From Ctena decussata (taxonomy: Eukaryota > Mollusca > Bivalvia > Lucinida > Lucinidae): 64,000 nucleotides of DNA. Under the pieces are notes generated by a model. That model searched no databases. It saw only the letters and a program-made list of their open reading frames with translations, and was not told where the DNA came from. Numbering within the stretch: position 1 is the stretch's first letter; every line of letters starts with the position of its first letter. The stretch covers positions 24,515,428-24,579,427 of the forward strand of contig OZ022513.1 in NCBI GenBank assembly GCA_963989385.1, in the 5' to 3' direction. This document shows positions 20,933-35,900 of this stretch, piece after piece. Position numbers and translations under genes: made by a program.

Positions 20933-23900
20933 GTAAGTATATGAAGTTCGCAAAGTGTCCACAGGTCATAATTATGGATAGCCGTCAATTTGCTGAAAAT
21001 AATCCTTAAAACGTCAAAAACGAAGCATACAACAAAATTTATGTCTGCAAAATTTCAAATTATGTTTCATCCAAACTGTATCATACTGAGAATTTAAAGA
21101 CTACAGAGCAAAATATGTGAATCCAGATGAGGCAGCTCACTATACCAAAGCTGCCTCATCTGGATCTGCAATGTTGGCAAATTCAACTGTTTCCATTTTT
21201 TAGTACTTTCAAAGTGAGCACTGCTGTAAGACATTTTAGGGTGAAAACAAAGTTGGACTTTAATCTCGCAGAAAAAAAAATTGATGTGCCGGTGTGCTGG
21301 CAGTTGGTGGCCCTGTTAACAACTGATTACAGAAGCTGCCAATAAATGACATGCCAAAGTTGCTTGGTCTTTCATATTACAAACCATTGTATTTCAAGTA
21401 TTAAAATTCCCTCAAAACATGCAGCAAAATTAGTATTTAGTAATTTTTAAATGGATGTGCTAAACATTTTCACAGCTGTTTGACCGCAATAAGACTTCAG
21501 TAATTTTCTAATGGCACTACAAATATTTCCTAATGGATCTGCACCAATCAAAACAGGGTTACGCTGTGAAAGTAATAAAACAGATGCATGTCTAATAACT
21601 GAGCGAAGTTCTGTAAGATCTAAATACACAAGACAAGCGATTTGCTCTTCACCACCTTATTTGTACAGGGGGACAACTTCTCTGTCTTCCTGTTTGGGGC
21701 CCTGGGAAACAAGAACCTTCCAAAATAGAGTCTATTTTTTAAAGGCAAGCAAATTTTTTCTATAAGAGTTGATCTTTTGAAATGACAAATTAACACTAAA
21801 TCACAATAGGAGCAAATTCTTTAGACCCTAAAGATTAGACTGCTTACAGGGAGGAGGAGCTGTCTAACCAGGGCCTGCACAGTTTAGCCCTAACACAGAA
21901 GTTAATAGAATCCCAGCAGGCACATGACGTTGAAATGACGTTCTACTGATGTTGATGCAACATAATGACGTCGCATCGACATCAGCAAGACATCATTTTG
22001 ACGTAATGTGCCAGCTGGGAATGACAGATTCATGAGCCAAGATTAAGGTGAAAAAGTACACATTCAGGGGGAGCAATTTTGCCATTTTTATTTGCCTCCC
22101 ATCTCTCCATCTCTGTGGATCAACTCTTGAAGGAAAGAATTTGTTCCTAGGGGAAATGTTTTTCCATTAAGAGTATAAAAAGAAAGCATCTGCTTTTGAG
22201 GGAACTGTTTTTCCTTTATGAGAAGACCTCTTTGTGGAAGGCTTTTATCACACAGGGAAGCAAACATGAAGTCACAAAGTTGTCTGCCTTTGAGAAAATG
22301 GCCAAAAACATGGGGATGTATCCATGAATCTGAAGGTGTCCCAATACATACGATTATTACAAAATCAGAATTTATATTGGGTAATGGTAAAAGAGATAAC
22401 ATCCATTCTTGCGGTTGTTTTCATTGGCTTGGAGATAAAGTAGATGTTTATGTTATGTCACTATAACACTTCCTGGTTTCTGCAAACAATTTTCTCCATT
22501 ATTATTTTTTATTAGCCAGAATTGAAAATATTTGATTTTGGAAACGGTATACCGGTAGATCTAGATTAGGCTGCTCATAATGATAGGGTTGGCATGGTCA
22601 CGGGATAACATCTGGAAAATGATTTATTTTCAAGTCAGGGAAAAGTCAGGGAATTTTATGGTTGTGTGGTCATGGAAATTTGGAAAGGGCTTGAAAAGTC
22701 AGGAAAAAGTCAGGGAATTTGAAAATTAATGGCAAAGGCAGTCTTCAGAAAATATTTTTACTTTGTTCAATGGGAAAGGATGTTCTTTCTAGAGAGATAG
22801 TCTAGGCACACCTTCCTCCTTATTGAGAGGTACTCATAAAGGAAAGAATTTGCTCCCCTGGGGGAGCAAATTCTTTCTTTTAAGAGCAACCTCTCAGTTT
22901 CCAAGTGATTCTAGCACTGTTGAAGTAACGAGTAAAATTAACTTTTGAATCTGTAAAATGAGTATGAAAAACTATAAAATCTCCGGGGAAAAATCAGGAA
23001 AAAGTCAGGGAATTGAATGAGTAATTTGTGGCAGATGAAAAGGTACCTTACATCATGTGTAAAGAGGGAAGACATTCTGTGCAGTATGATCAGAGCTTTC
23101 CTATTTCACTTGTTCAGTGACTCTACATGACCTAGGGAATTTAGGAAGTCACAATTTAAGATCCTGACAAACTTGGGCACTGATCATGCAGGTTAAAGTA
23201 TGCATTTGGCTTAAGGTCCCTTTTCACCCTGCGTCTCAAAATGGATGGTTGACTTGCAATTTTACATCCTATTTAATAGTGTTTCAGTCTATCAGGACGA
23301 TGTGAGGGGAATAATGGAAGGCTATGCACAATGGAACCCTGTTTATGGCTGAAAAGATTTCCACCCCCAGCGGGTCTTGAACTCTAATTGCTAGATCAGC
23401 AGGTCAAGGGGCTTACATTGATAAAATGTAGTAGGCAAGCAAAAGTATCTTGCAAAACACCTGATATTGCCAGGTTAAACAGGCAAACGTTATCAAAATG
23501 GAAATAGGACATTTCCTGATAGTTCTCAGAACAAGAGGTAATTAACAGAATCTTTTGCAGACTATCAGAGCAGTATTATGTAATCTTGTATCAGATAGTT
23601 CTAGCACTTCTGTACATAATCTAGTATTTTTGTATTATAATCTGACTGGAATTCCAGACAAAATCCAGACAGATCTGATAAATTCCATATGGCTAGGATT
23701 TGATGGTTGACAATGGTTAACCATACAGTTGTGAAGGCAAAGTTTAAGACATGGAATGGTGTTGAATGGAATGGATTGGCTGAGATGATTTCTTCATTTC
23801 ACTGATATGGGATGAAACTCTCTTAAGAAAAAAATTCGCTCCCACTGTGGAAACAAATTATGTTCTTGCGAGAGTACCGTTCCAAGCTCCAGGAACATGA

Positions 23901-26900
23901 TTTTAGCCAGTGGAATAACTAATTTAAGAGGCTTAAATCTGTGATGAGTTTTTTCTGAATTCAATATTAAAGTGTTGGCTCTTTTTGTACAAGAAGGAAG
24001 GACCATGCATCCGTGCATAAGCTATGTTTTAATAAGCAAAACTATGTACAATTATCATTAAATTTTTTTTCTTACGTGGGCAGTTTTGTCAGATGTCAAA
24101 TGTAACATGTTACCTGTCTGCACATGACATTTTTCTTCTCTTTTACAGGACATATCAGATCTTATTCCGATTCCCCAGAAATCTCTGATGTTGATCTGGG
24201 TCAAGACAAAAGCTTGTCCCTGCTGACACGCCTTCAATTCTTAGGTAAGTAGATGTCTCTGAATTCACGCATGTTGCCAGAATCCTGTGTTCCACTCTTT
24301 TGATATTTACTGTAAATATGGCAGGAATATGCTAGGCAAGTCAGAACTGTTTACTCCTGGGCCCAGTAGTTCAAAATTAACAACCATGTTAGTTTAGGAT
24401 ATCTTAAAATTTCAAATGTTAATATCTGAAATACACCAATATATTTGCTTCTCACATATTGTCAACAAAAAATACCAGTGTATCTAGCTATAAAGTCGCA
24501 AAACATATAAGGAGTTGACCTCTGAACAAGCTCGTTAGGCTAATGATGCTTTGAACAACTAAGCCCAGGCATACCAAATATGTTAAGGGATATGTAGTTT
24601 ATCATTCTCTCTATTCATATGTTCATCTGTCCTTTCCTCAGTTGTCAAAATTTTGGACTAAACCCTTTTGATTGCTCTTATTTACAATGAGGCACTTGCT
24701 GGGGGTATACATGAGCCCTTGCTCACTTGCCCTAGTCTGATCATGTTGCATGTTGATATAACAGAGAAGATAAGATATTTGCACTTGCCAACAATTTCCT
24801 TAGATGAACCTATACTGGGGTGATGATATTCATACATCCATTAACAACACTCGTTCACATGAATGCAACATTACATGTAAGCTATGTCACAGATAATTCA
24901 AGTAGTTGATTGGCTTACATAATGTTCCATATACGTCTTGGCATAGTGACGGCTTTCGAACATCATGACCAAACACGTTGGTTAATAACTATACTTCATC
25001 CTTTCCTTGGCATTAAATCAGTAAAAACTTATGAATAATAGGTAACAAAATTGATCTAATTACATGGTAAAAATATAAAAGATAATTTCATTTTTCAGAA
25101 GTTCATAGAAGTATGAATGCAGTGGGTTCCTTGCAAAGTTTATGTGATGCCCTTCGGACGTCACTTAATTTGCATGTAACCCATTGTGCTCATACTTCCA
25201 TGAACATCCTAAAACTGACATTCATTTCTTAAAAAAAAATAAATCCTGAATTCCTTCTTGATAAAACTTCTATGCTTTGGTCCCTCTTAAGAGCTCCCTC
25301 ACTGAGGTAGTTTGAAATTGACAAGGGGCAGCAATTAATGATTTTACTGATCTTCAAAACTCCCATTATATCTAATGCTGTAACAACTGCTTTGATCTTG
25401 GTTTAACAAGAGCCTGCTATTCTGTGATATTACCCAAGGGATCTTGGTTGAACAAGAGCTTGCAATTCTATGATATTACACAAGGGACTATTTAATATAT
25501 TTAATATCATTCCCCACCAGTGCATTTATCATAATCTGACATGCTTTGATTTTTATTACCCATTGGTGTGTAATAAATACTTTTAGGAAGCATTTACAAT
25601 AATAATTTTATTTCGTTTTTGTCTAGTTAACATTAGTTCTGTGCTGCCTGTCTGTAATGTCTGCCTTGCAGACTCTCAAGCACGTAATAAATAAAAGAAA
25701 AGTACCAGGGATAGGAGGAGGGGATATGTTGCTTTTGAAAAGTCAGCAGTGTTTGCATAACTTGCTAGTGGCAACTGGAGCAATAGGGTTACAGCAAAAA
25801 GTGTGAGGACAAACTTCTGCAATTGTTTATGAGGAATATGTTGTAATACGTTTTAAGGGGTTTGAGGACATCGTTTCATGAGCTTTTGCTAATTTCTGCA
25901 CCTGTTGTGTTAAACTTGGATGAAAACTCTATGGAGTATGCCACTATTTTTACTTGTAATAAGAGACTTTTCAAAATGAGTTTCTTCCTACCATGATTAT
26001 GTCTCTCTTCCCTATCCACCACACTCCCACACCACCCTCACATACTTTCGTTTCTCCTTCCGCTGATTCAAGAAGGGTAGTTGTCAGTTACTGGCGAAAG
26101 TATGTGCACTTAGTACTGGTTAACCGCTTAGGAGGTCTAAGCCTGCCCAGGAATAGTGTGGTTAGGTTAACTGACCGTCCCGACATGACCTTAGTAGTTT
26201 ACCGTGGACGTTAAGCATCAAATCAACCAACCAACCCACACCACCCTAACACCCCATCTACAACATATAAACAGAAACAAACAACTCATGATAAAGGTAA
26301 ACAGTTCATCAAAAGTCAATGATAAGTATTTAACAATTCTTAAAAAATGTTTAGGTATGGAAATAAATTGTTTTTGAAATCCTGATGGAAACGACTATGA
26401 CAGCATCCATATCACATTGTTGCTGTTCCTTTTCTTACATAATACCTGTTCTAATAAGCATTTCCTTGATAAAGATTTATGGAAATTGATCCAAGACAAC
26501 GAATTTGATAACCAGTCCATATTTATCCTTACTGTTGGAGCACTTTAACCAGTTGTTGTAAAAATATTTACTATTTGAAGAAAACTTACCATCTGACAGT
26601 ATTTAAATATTGTGGATGGTCTTGCATACAGTGTTGACCCAGATCAGACTGCTCCTGAAGGAGCAGTCTGATCTGGGTCAACACTGCTTTGGGCTTGCAT
26701 ATCTGGCCCAATATTTAGCGATTTTACAGAAGCATGGCTCCTGGGCTATTGATAAAACAAAGAGAATTGCCACTTAACTTAATTACGCAATGAGATAATT
26801 GATAATGATTGGCCAGTGCACTGGAAAATCTTTTATGTCTGCATTCTCTGCAATTATGACTAACACAAGACCCAACCAGTCTGAGAAAGTAGGCTGTTAA

Positions 26901-29900
26901 CTAGGTATTTTTTTGAAGGTCTCGATATTAGGTAGGCAACAAAAGAAGGCCCTGGTCAGACTGAACAGCTTCGCTGACTGGTCTGGGCACTTGCTGTTCA
27001 AGCCTGAAAATGTCGGTTTACTCTTTTTCAAGCTTTTGACGATTGTGTCCTTGGGCGGTAGCTTGCCAGTAAGGGCTTTCAGTGCATTATTTGTATCCCA
27101 AAAATTTGGACATACTTCCTAGAGCAGTGTAGATCCCTCTGCAATGCCACTAAACTAAGAAAAAAAAATCGTCCCAGAACTATTAATAAAACATCAGCCC
27201 CACCCCTACCTCTGTCCTTACCCATAACACTGCACATGGCAGTTAAATTTGTAGGTATCAAAAGGCGAATGGCTGCACCTCCATGAGTTTCTGCCCTTTT
27301 GTAAAGGGAGACCACTTTTAGTAGTTCAACTAGTATTGGCTTTCCATTCAAAATAGGTCTACTCTTGAAGTAAAGAATTTGCTCCTAGTGGAGCAAATTC
27401 TTTCCTTCAAGAGTTGACCCAAATTCAGAAGGAAGGTGAAGACAAAAGTGGCAGAGTTGCTTCCCCTTCACTATAATTATGAATGATATGTTTAATTTCA
27501 GATCTTTCCTCTGACTGTCGACATAACCTCACATTGTGCAGAACCCACGCCCTCTGTGATTCCACCAATCCTGACGCAGGACTACAGTGCCGATGTAATC
27601 GGGGCTTCTACCTCAAAGATCTGACATGCGTCCCTTGTCAGACGTCTTGTAAAGCGGGATTCTACGTGACCCAGCAGTGCGGTGCTTCAAATGATGTGGT
27701 TTGCAAACGTAAGCAGGACTGTTTTGATATTAAATTTGATCACTTTTTTTCTAATTTCTGCATGAAAACAGAAGTTGTGGCAGGCTGTGCGTTAGAATAT
27801 ATTTTTCAACACTTACTGCTTTCCTTAAAAATGAAACTGATAATGACTGAGGAATTTGGTTGTACATGTACATGATAACCTAGTGACGTCCAGCTATGGT
27901 AAATGCATTTAATGTTGTTGTTTGTGCAGTCATGCTTGTTTAACAAGGCCATAGTCCCCAGGTACAAAACCATATCTGTCATGTTACCTGTGTGTGTGTG
28001 TGTGCCGGGCCGCGTAGCGCAGTCGGTAAGGCACCTGACTTATAAGTCAGAGGCCCTGGGTTCGATACCTTGTCTGGCCGCATACTTTTGTTTCTCCTTC
28101 CCCTGATTGAAGAAGGGCAGTTGTCAGTAACTGGCAGAAATATGTGCACTTAGTACTGGGTAACCGCTTAGGAGGTCAGCTAAGCCTGCCCAGGAATAGT
28201 GTGGTTAGGTTAACTGACCGTCCAGACATGACCATAGCTGTTTACCGTGGACGTCAAGCAACAAATCAATCAATCAAAAACCTCTGTGTGTTTTGATTTT
28301 GCATGCACATGGTTAGTCTTGCTGGTTTGGTAAGGCAGACGCCTTTGCCGAAGTTCAGTGACCCTGCAGTCACTGAGCACCACCGGTTTCCAGCTCAGGA
28401 TGCTTTGGGTGTGTATTTCCTGGTCTATTGGATAGAAGAAATTGGTGGGACATGTTCCACTGGTGGGAGTGGAACACCCAACATTTAACACTTTTAGCAC
28501 CAGTGACAAAAGTAGCTGAATTTACAAACAGCGTAGATCCTGATGAGGTGGCTCACCATGAGCCACCTCATCTAGATCTACGCTATTTGCAGTTTAGTCT
28601 GTGAATTCCCAATATGATACAGCTTGGACCAAACGTTTATTGAAATTTTTGCGGACTTAAATTTTGTTGTCTGCTTTTTAGCACTTAAAGTGTTAAAGGC
28701 AAACACTCAATCCGCTAAGTCAGATGCCTCAAATGCTGTTTACTGTTTGCATTTTAAATTTTAATTAGAAAGCAGTTTACAAGTGTGTGGGTGAAGAAAA
28801 AACAAAAAATGCCAAGATTTAAGTGTGTTGATAAATGTTCACACTTTTAGAACTGACAAATTACATTTTGCAGATTGGGAGCAAAGTGTCAGTTTCATTC
28901 ACCGCTTTAAATTTCTCTCAGAAAAAAAATATCAAACACGGTAAAGGAAGAGTAGACTAAAGCTGATTGCATGCAGCTCTTGTCCTAGTGTTTTAACTCT
29001 TTCAGTACCAAAAAGCAGACGACAAAATTTACGTCTGCAAAAATTAAAAAAATGCCTTGTCCAAGACTTTGTATATTGAGCATTCAAAGACTAGAGGGCA
29101 AACAGTGTAGATCTAGATGAGGCGGCTCATTATGAGCCGCCTCATCAGGATCTATGCTGTTTGCAAATTTTGCTAATTGCGTCACTGGGGCTTAAAGAGT
29201 TAAGTCTTACTGGTTTTCATAAACTTCCCTATGGTTTGTAGTGTTTGGCATAGTTTAAAACATTGAATGGAATGCTGTGAAGTACAGTAGAACTTCAATG
29301 GCTCGAACCCTGATGGCTTGTCAACCCTGCCTGGTTGGAACTCTTTCCTTGGTCCCTAGAGGTCACTTTATATAGAAACTAACCATGGATTGCAAGAACT
29401 ACCCTTGGCTGGAACTAATTTTCATGGTCCCAAGCCTGTTTGAGCCAATGAAGTTCTACTGTAGATAGTCTACATTCAATTCACCGTGGCCAGTTTTCAG
29501 AGCTTGGGATGGTGCTCTAACAGAATAGAATTTGCTCCCCACGAGGGAGCAAATTCTTTCCTGTAAGAGTACCATCCATCGAGAGAGGGGATATGGTCAA
29601 GTGGTTAGAGCGGCTCGGTTATGGTGCAGAAATTGGCTAGTAGGTTTTGAGTTTGAACCTGGGCTTTGCCATCTGACAATTGGAAAACTCTTTCTGTCAA
29701 CCCAGCAGTAGCCTAGCCACTAGGCGAAGAAGTTATATCAGTCAGCCATACTATTTTCCCAGTTCTTACCACTGTGTTCTTACAGCTAGTCTATACTTAT
29801 AGGTCGACTTCTGATAATGTATATATCAGAAAAGGAGCAGTTTCAAGTTTTATAGACTAGCCAGAGAAAAGAAGAAAAAAAAGTTAATTCTTTTTCTTTT

Positions 29901-32900
29901 CATTATCAGACTAGCGCTAGTCTAACCCAGCAGTAATACACAGTTCCGAGCCACACCCAGAAAGTTACTCAAAATCACATGATAGCGTATACCTGACCAG
30001 TGCAACGACAACTTAGCACGTGACATAGTCTCACAAACAAATCGCACGTGGTCAATATCGAACATGAGTCCGTGATTTTACCTCACAGTTAAAGAAGGGA
30101 TGTATACCTGTTTAAAGAAAACCAACTAACACCACTATTGATAAACTTACCCTGTTCTGCAAGAACAGAGCGCATCGGAAATGCATGATGCGCCAACTGC
30201 AATGTGTAGGTCATGAGGAGGCTGATTCTTCGCTATAGATCGCCAACATTTAGCAGACACTTGCATTTGCCATTAGTTTTTCCGCCATCTTTGTTTAAGC
30301 TTGTGAGACGTAGTAACAGTAACTAAGCAGGCGGAGCTTAGCGGCTATTCTCGGAACTGTGTATCGGATACCTGTTTCAAATCAGGGAAGGATAAGGCAG
30401 CGATAGGAGAGAGATGGGCTCTGCCTTTCATATGCTGTGCCCAAGGTACAGAGGCTAGGGCCTTTAACTCCTGCTGCCCCTATGGCTACTTGGCTATGGG
30501 AAACCTTTTACCATCCTTTGTAAGTGGAATAAGACATAAGAGATAATCCCTGCCAATCAGTTCCATTCCATTCCATGTTTTAAAATATGCCATAGTGTTT
30601 GTGCTAAAGAAAAAAAACATGGATGGGTTTCAAGGACTTCAATTACTCGCATAATTTGATTAAGTAGAAATTCTTGTTCCTTGCTTAGCTTCTGTCTCTT
30701 CTGTCGAAGGTGCATTAATTTCACTTATCGCATATTCTCAGAATAGGGAAATGCAGATTTACAACTGGTCTGTTCTAGGAAAAACGGTAGCTTGAAGTAT
30801 GTTCCGTTGTAGCTCATTTTAGACTGGAAACTCATTTTGGGATAGCAAACAGTGCAGATCCAGATCAGATGCCACAGTATATGGCATCTGATCAGGGTCT
30901 GCACTGTTTGCTTACATGAATTTCTATGCAAAATACAATGAAAGTTAAAACATTCACCACAAACCTCTAAAACTAGAAATGGATTAATCTAAATGATAGC
31001 AATTGACAAGTCCACTTGTCAACAAAGGGTTAATGGTACATGTACTTGTTTAAGTCTGCTGAAACATACACATACATGCATACACAGGTACACATACATG
31101 CACACAGACACACACTCACATACAGAGAGAATGAGAGAGAGAGCAGTTCTAGCTAAGGAAATAGCAAGGAGTTAATATACCATTAAAGAGACATCTTTAA
31201 AATGCTATTAACTAAATGCCTTTAATCAATTAGCTGTATTAGTTTGTTGCTATTAGCAAATTTTCCTGGAAATCGTATATGGCCTTTTCAAGACTAATGT
31301 CCCCACTTTTTCCTGCACATGCAAATATTTCTTTTATGGCTATTAAATGAGTGTAATCATTGTTGGCCGTGCAATGATAAAGTCATAATAATTAAAGCCC
31401 ATGGGCTATTCCAAGTTCATTTGGGTTTTATCATTGATGCTAGCAACAGAGACCCTGATCAGCCAGTGCAGGTGCAAACAGCTGACCAGGGTCTTCCCTG
31501 TTTGCTGTATTATACATATACCCTTTAAAAGTACCAAAAAAGCAGACAGCAAAATTTACATCTGCAAAATTTAGAAAAAAAAGTGTTGGCAAAGCATTAT
31601 CATATGGAGAATTCAAAGACCAGAAGGCTAACAGTGTAAATCCAGATGAGGTGGCTCAATACAAGTCATCTCATCAGGATCTGCACTGTTTTCAAATATA
31701 ACTACTTTTTGTTTTGGTGCTATTAGTGTTAAAGGCAGACCTGTGTGAGTGGAAAGCAGAAAAGGCCAAAATTGAAAAGAGTTCAATTTGCAAACAGTGT
31801 GGATCCAGATGAGGTGGCTCATTATATGAGCCACCTTATCTGGATCTACACTGTTTGTCCTCTAGTCTTTGAGTTCTCAATATGATATAGCTTGCTGGAA
31901 ATGCTTTTTGAAATTTGCAAACACAGATTTTGTTGGTTGCATTTTTTTGGCACTTTTTATGGTTATGAACAGAGAGCAGAAATCATAAGCTCTCATTTGG
32001 TTGTGAATACACTGAAAGGCATCAGGTTCATATCGTTGAGAATTCTATTTTGTTTTCAGCGTGCACTGTGTGTTCAGGGACAACATATGCAGCCGCTCAG
32101 TGTACCAGTACTCAAGATACTATCTGTATAGGTAAGAGTAGACAGAGCTCCAGATAAGAAGGGGTAACAGGAATAATTTTCCATATTTCTCCATGAAAAC
32201 ATGTTGTAGCCCCTCATTAGAACCGTCTCAGCGAGACGGTTCTGTTGAGGGGTCACAACATATGTTGTTTTTTTTTGAGAAATATGAAAAACTGTCTTTG
32301 AATTATCCTGAATACCCATCTTAACTGGAGCTCTGTAAATTTAGAAACATACTACCGGTAGTTATAATTCAGTTTGTATGTCTGTATGGGGAGATAATCC
32401 ACAACCTCTAGATCAGCATAAGTTGTAACAAGAGAAACACCAGAGAATCATTGTGGTTGGGTGGTCAGATGTCAGAGCTCTAGATAAAAGGGCGTATTTG
32501 GTGATAATTAGGGATAATTTTTGTTAATTCTGCATAAAAACATATGTTGTGACCCCTCATCTGAACCGTCTCGATGAGACGGTTCAGATGAGGGGTCACA
32601 ACATATGGTTTCGATGAGAAATAAGAAAAATTATCCTTAATTATCATCAAATACGCCATCTTATCTAGAGCTCTGGATGTACTAGGCTAAACTGTCAAAG
32701 GTTTAAATGCCCATTGGTCCAGCCAGTGACGGGAAAACTCTGTCAACCCAACAATATATGGATATCGTTTTTGAATCAGGGAAGTGAAAGGCAGCAGAAC
32801 AAGAGGGATGGCCTTCGCTGTATTCAAGATAAAGTGGGCCCGTAAGACTCATTGTCCCTTCGACCATAAGGCTACGGGAATCATTAACCTTCACATTTTA

Positions 32901-35900
32901 TGATAATTTTCATATATTCTAGCTAAGAAGTATTTTAATAATAAATGAAAAATTTTATTTTCCTTCACTGTAGAAATTTACCTATGCTGTTACTCTGCAT
33001 AAGAGCCACCTCAGTGAGGCACTTCTAATTGGGATCACAAGAAGAAGACTCATTTTATTATACAGATCTGTGCAGCCTGATCTGAGTCTGGACTTTTCAC
33101 TAGGCAGATCCCTTATGTTTCCGATGGAAACTCGTAATTTTCTGATCAAAAGTGTAGGTTAGTCTGGGCACGGGCATCTGAACTTTCATCTTTGCCAAAA
33201 AAATTAGCCTGAAAAGCAACTTGAACCCTCTGTTATGCCTATAGCAAACACTTTGTTTGCACCTAAGCCTTTGAGAATGTTAACAGCTTTTAATATCCCT
33301 CTCCTAGCTTTGGACAAAATGTCAAATATCCATGGTCTGGGCATGCACAATTTGCATATCCATTCGGAATATTTTTCATGACATGCCTCATGCTGAAGAA
33401 AGGCATTATTCCAAGAATGGACTATTAAAACTGCCATGAAAATGATAATCAGCCTTTCATTGTTGTTTTTCAACATTTTATTTGTGATTTATTAGCCGCC
33501 GTTATCTAAATCTGCATGTTTATTGTAAGATATGGAGTTTCCCTAAAATACTTGAACATTCGAAATTTTTTCCATATGGACTCTTCCAGCTTCAGCTTTG
33601 GAATAGTCCATTTGTCCTTTCAGACAATGCTTTGTGTAATGAGTATCGGCAAACTGTGCAGACCCTGATCAGGAGCAGTCTGACCAGGGTCTACATTGTT
33701 TGCACATGTGTACATTTTGTCCAAATTTTGGGGGTAAATACAGGAAATCTGCATTTGTATAGTAAGATAGTGTGATTTATTCAACAACTTCTGAATATTG
33801 AAAATTTGCATATCTTTGCATGTGGGATTTTCAAAAGTAGGCACAGAATTTCAGAAGTGAGTTTCTTCAGTAATTGGTGGGGCTTAGGTTCGAAAGGGCA
33901 TGGAGTTACCCTAAAATTGGGACACACTGCTTGGTTTCACAGTTCAGTGAGTTATGCATCCAAAAGATACAAAAGGAGCTGTCTGATCAGGGTCTGCACT
34001 GTTTGCTTAGAGATACCTGTCCCAGATCTTAGAATTTTATGGTAGAATTAACATACGTGTTTGTGGTTTTCTGATACATCCTTACGTTTCTGATACATCC
34101 TTGATTTTCTCATACAAGATTCACTGTATTTCTTTTGATGAACATTCTGGTGGCATTGCAATTCACAAAGTCTGAAAATGGCATTTTGAAAAGAAAATTT
34201 GGGCAGTAAAGGACAAATTTTGGTGGTCTAAAGCCAAAATTTGATGGTATATTGGCCAACATTTCACATTTATTAGAGATGGCATTTTTAGAAGAATTAC
34301 TTATTTTCATGATCATGTCATTTTCTTTTTCTATATTTTCAGATGTGACATTTCCTGTACGCCAGTTCATAAACAAACTTCAAAGGTCTGATGGTAAGTA
34401 AGCTTTAATAGGGCTACAAATATATATTTTCACCGAGAATTAACAAATTACCTCACAATTATCTTCAAATACATATCTATCTAGCTGGTAAATGCACATT
34501 TCCATCTCCAACTTCAAGTGTCTGCAAGTGGATAGCTAAAATACAGTCAAACCTGTCTTAACCCATTGCATTCTGGGTATTTTTGGTGTCTGCTGAAATT
34601 GACGTCTGCATCAAAAATCTAGAATATTTTGACAATATTGGTCTAACTCTTGTAGAAATGATGTCTAGGCAGCAAACAGTTTGAATCTCAGATCAGGCCC
34701 CACATTTGTGGGGCCTGAACTGAATCCAAACTGTTTGCCCAGATACCCTAAAGGGGTGTTCCGAATGGAATGGGTTAAGCAAGCACCCAAGGAAGAGGCA
34801 AAAACTACTTGTTTTTGGTAGGTGCTTACTCAATACGAGTCGGTTTATACTGAAAATGCTACTTTTGGATACGAGATTTTGACCTTTGATTTCTGCTGAC
34901 TAGAGGTGGCCTTTAAGACAGGCTTCACTGGATAACAATACTATTATTAAACTTTTTTGGTTTTCTTTACACAGATACACTTAAACTTAATCCAAGAAGT
35001 TGCTTTCTCTGGAAAACCATGAATGTACTCATCCATCATGAAAACAAACCCCATAACCTGGAGCTTTTCATGGTGTTTTCTGTCTTTCAGAACAACTGCT
35101 GCTAAACTACACAGTGTCTGACAACGTTTTCCTCGAACAACTCTACAAGATCAGACAACTCCAGCAGCCACTCTATATGAAGAACAACAAGGCCCACATG
35201 GATCTTGTCTTTGAGCGACCTTCAGGGCTGGAGGTCAAGATCAGGGTCGAAGACATCTACCTCATACCGGAATATGTTGATATTAACCATGTGGACGATA
35301 TTCAGTATGTCATGAATAATAGAGGGTTCCCTATGGATGATAAAAATCAAGTGGCAAAAGTGGTGAAGGATTATTGCAGGTGAGTGAAAATGGCCTTGAC
35401 CTTTAAAGTGCCAAAGAAGCAGACGACAAAATTTATGTCTGGAAATTAAAAAAAAATGTTTCATCAAGCTATATAACATTGAGAATTCAAAAACAGTAGG
35501 GCAATCAGTGTAGATCCAGATGAGGCGGCTCATTCTGAGCTGCCTCATCTTGATATACACTGTTTGCAAATCCAACTATTTTCATTTATTGATGATTATA
35601 AATACTTGGACAGATACCTAAAACAATGTAGACCTAGGTCAGATTGTGCCTTTAAAGGAATGCAGGATGCAAAAAAAAAAATTTTGACAGTAAAGCTGTA
35701 GTTTATTAAGAATGATACTTCCCATCAACCTCATGTAAGTTACATGCTTACATACACTGAGTAAAATAGCTTGACCTTAATAAGGTGTAAAAGAAAAGTC
35801 ACAATATTTATTTCTTGCTAAAGAACTGTTTATATCTGGAAGCCAAAGAAAACGGATGCCCCCCTCACTGGGAATGAACCAATTGATCATTCATAATTGG

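Larger units (their letters stand above)
29586..30512 (+). mobile_element. tRNA-headed SINE (family S4) split by two other insertions
   Basis: Head ggatatggtcaagtggttag with B box gagtttgaacctgg; the body resumes after two inserts (caaatcagggaaggataagg; cctttcatatgctgtgccca; ctgctgcccctatggct). The uninterrupted relative at 48882 shows the expected order. Confidence 0.78.

Noticed and set aside
28006..28080. Possible functional tRNA gene
   Set aside because: A and B boxes are present, but the acceptor stem and anticodon arm are irregular, the sequence continues into a conserved SINE body, and other copies carry target duplications.
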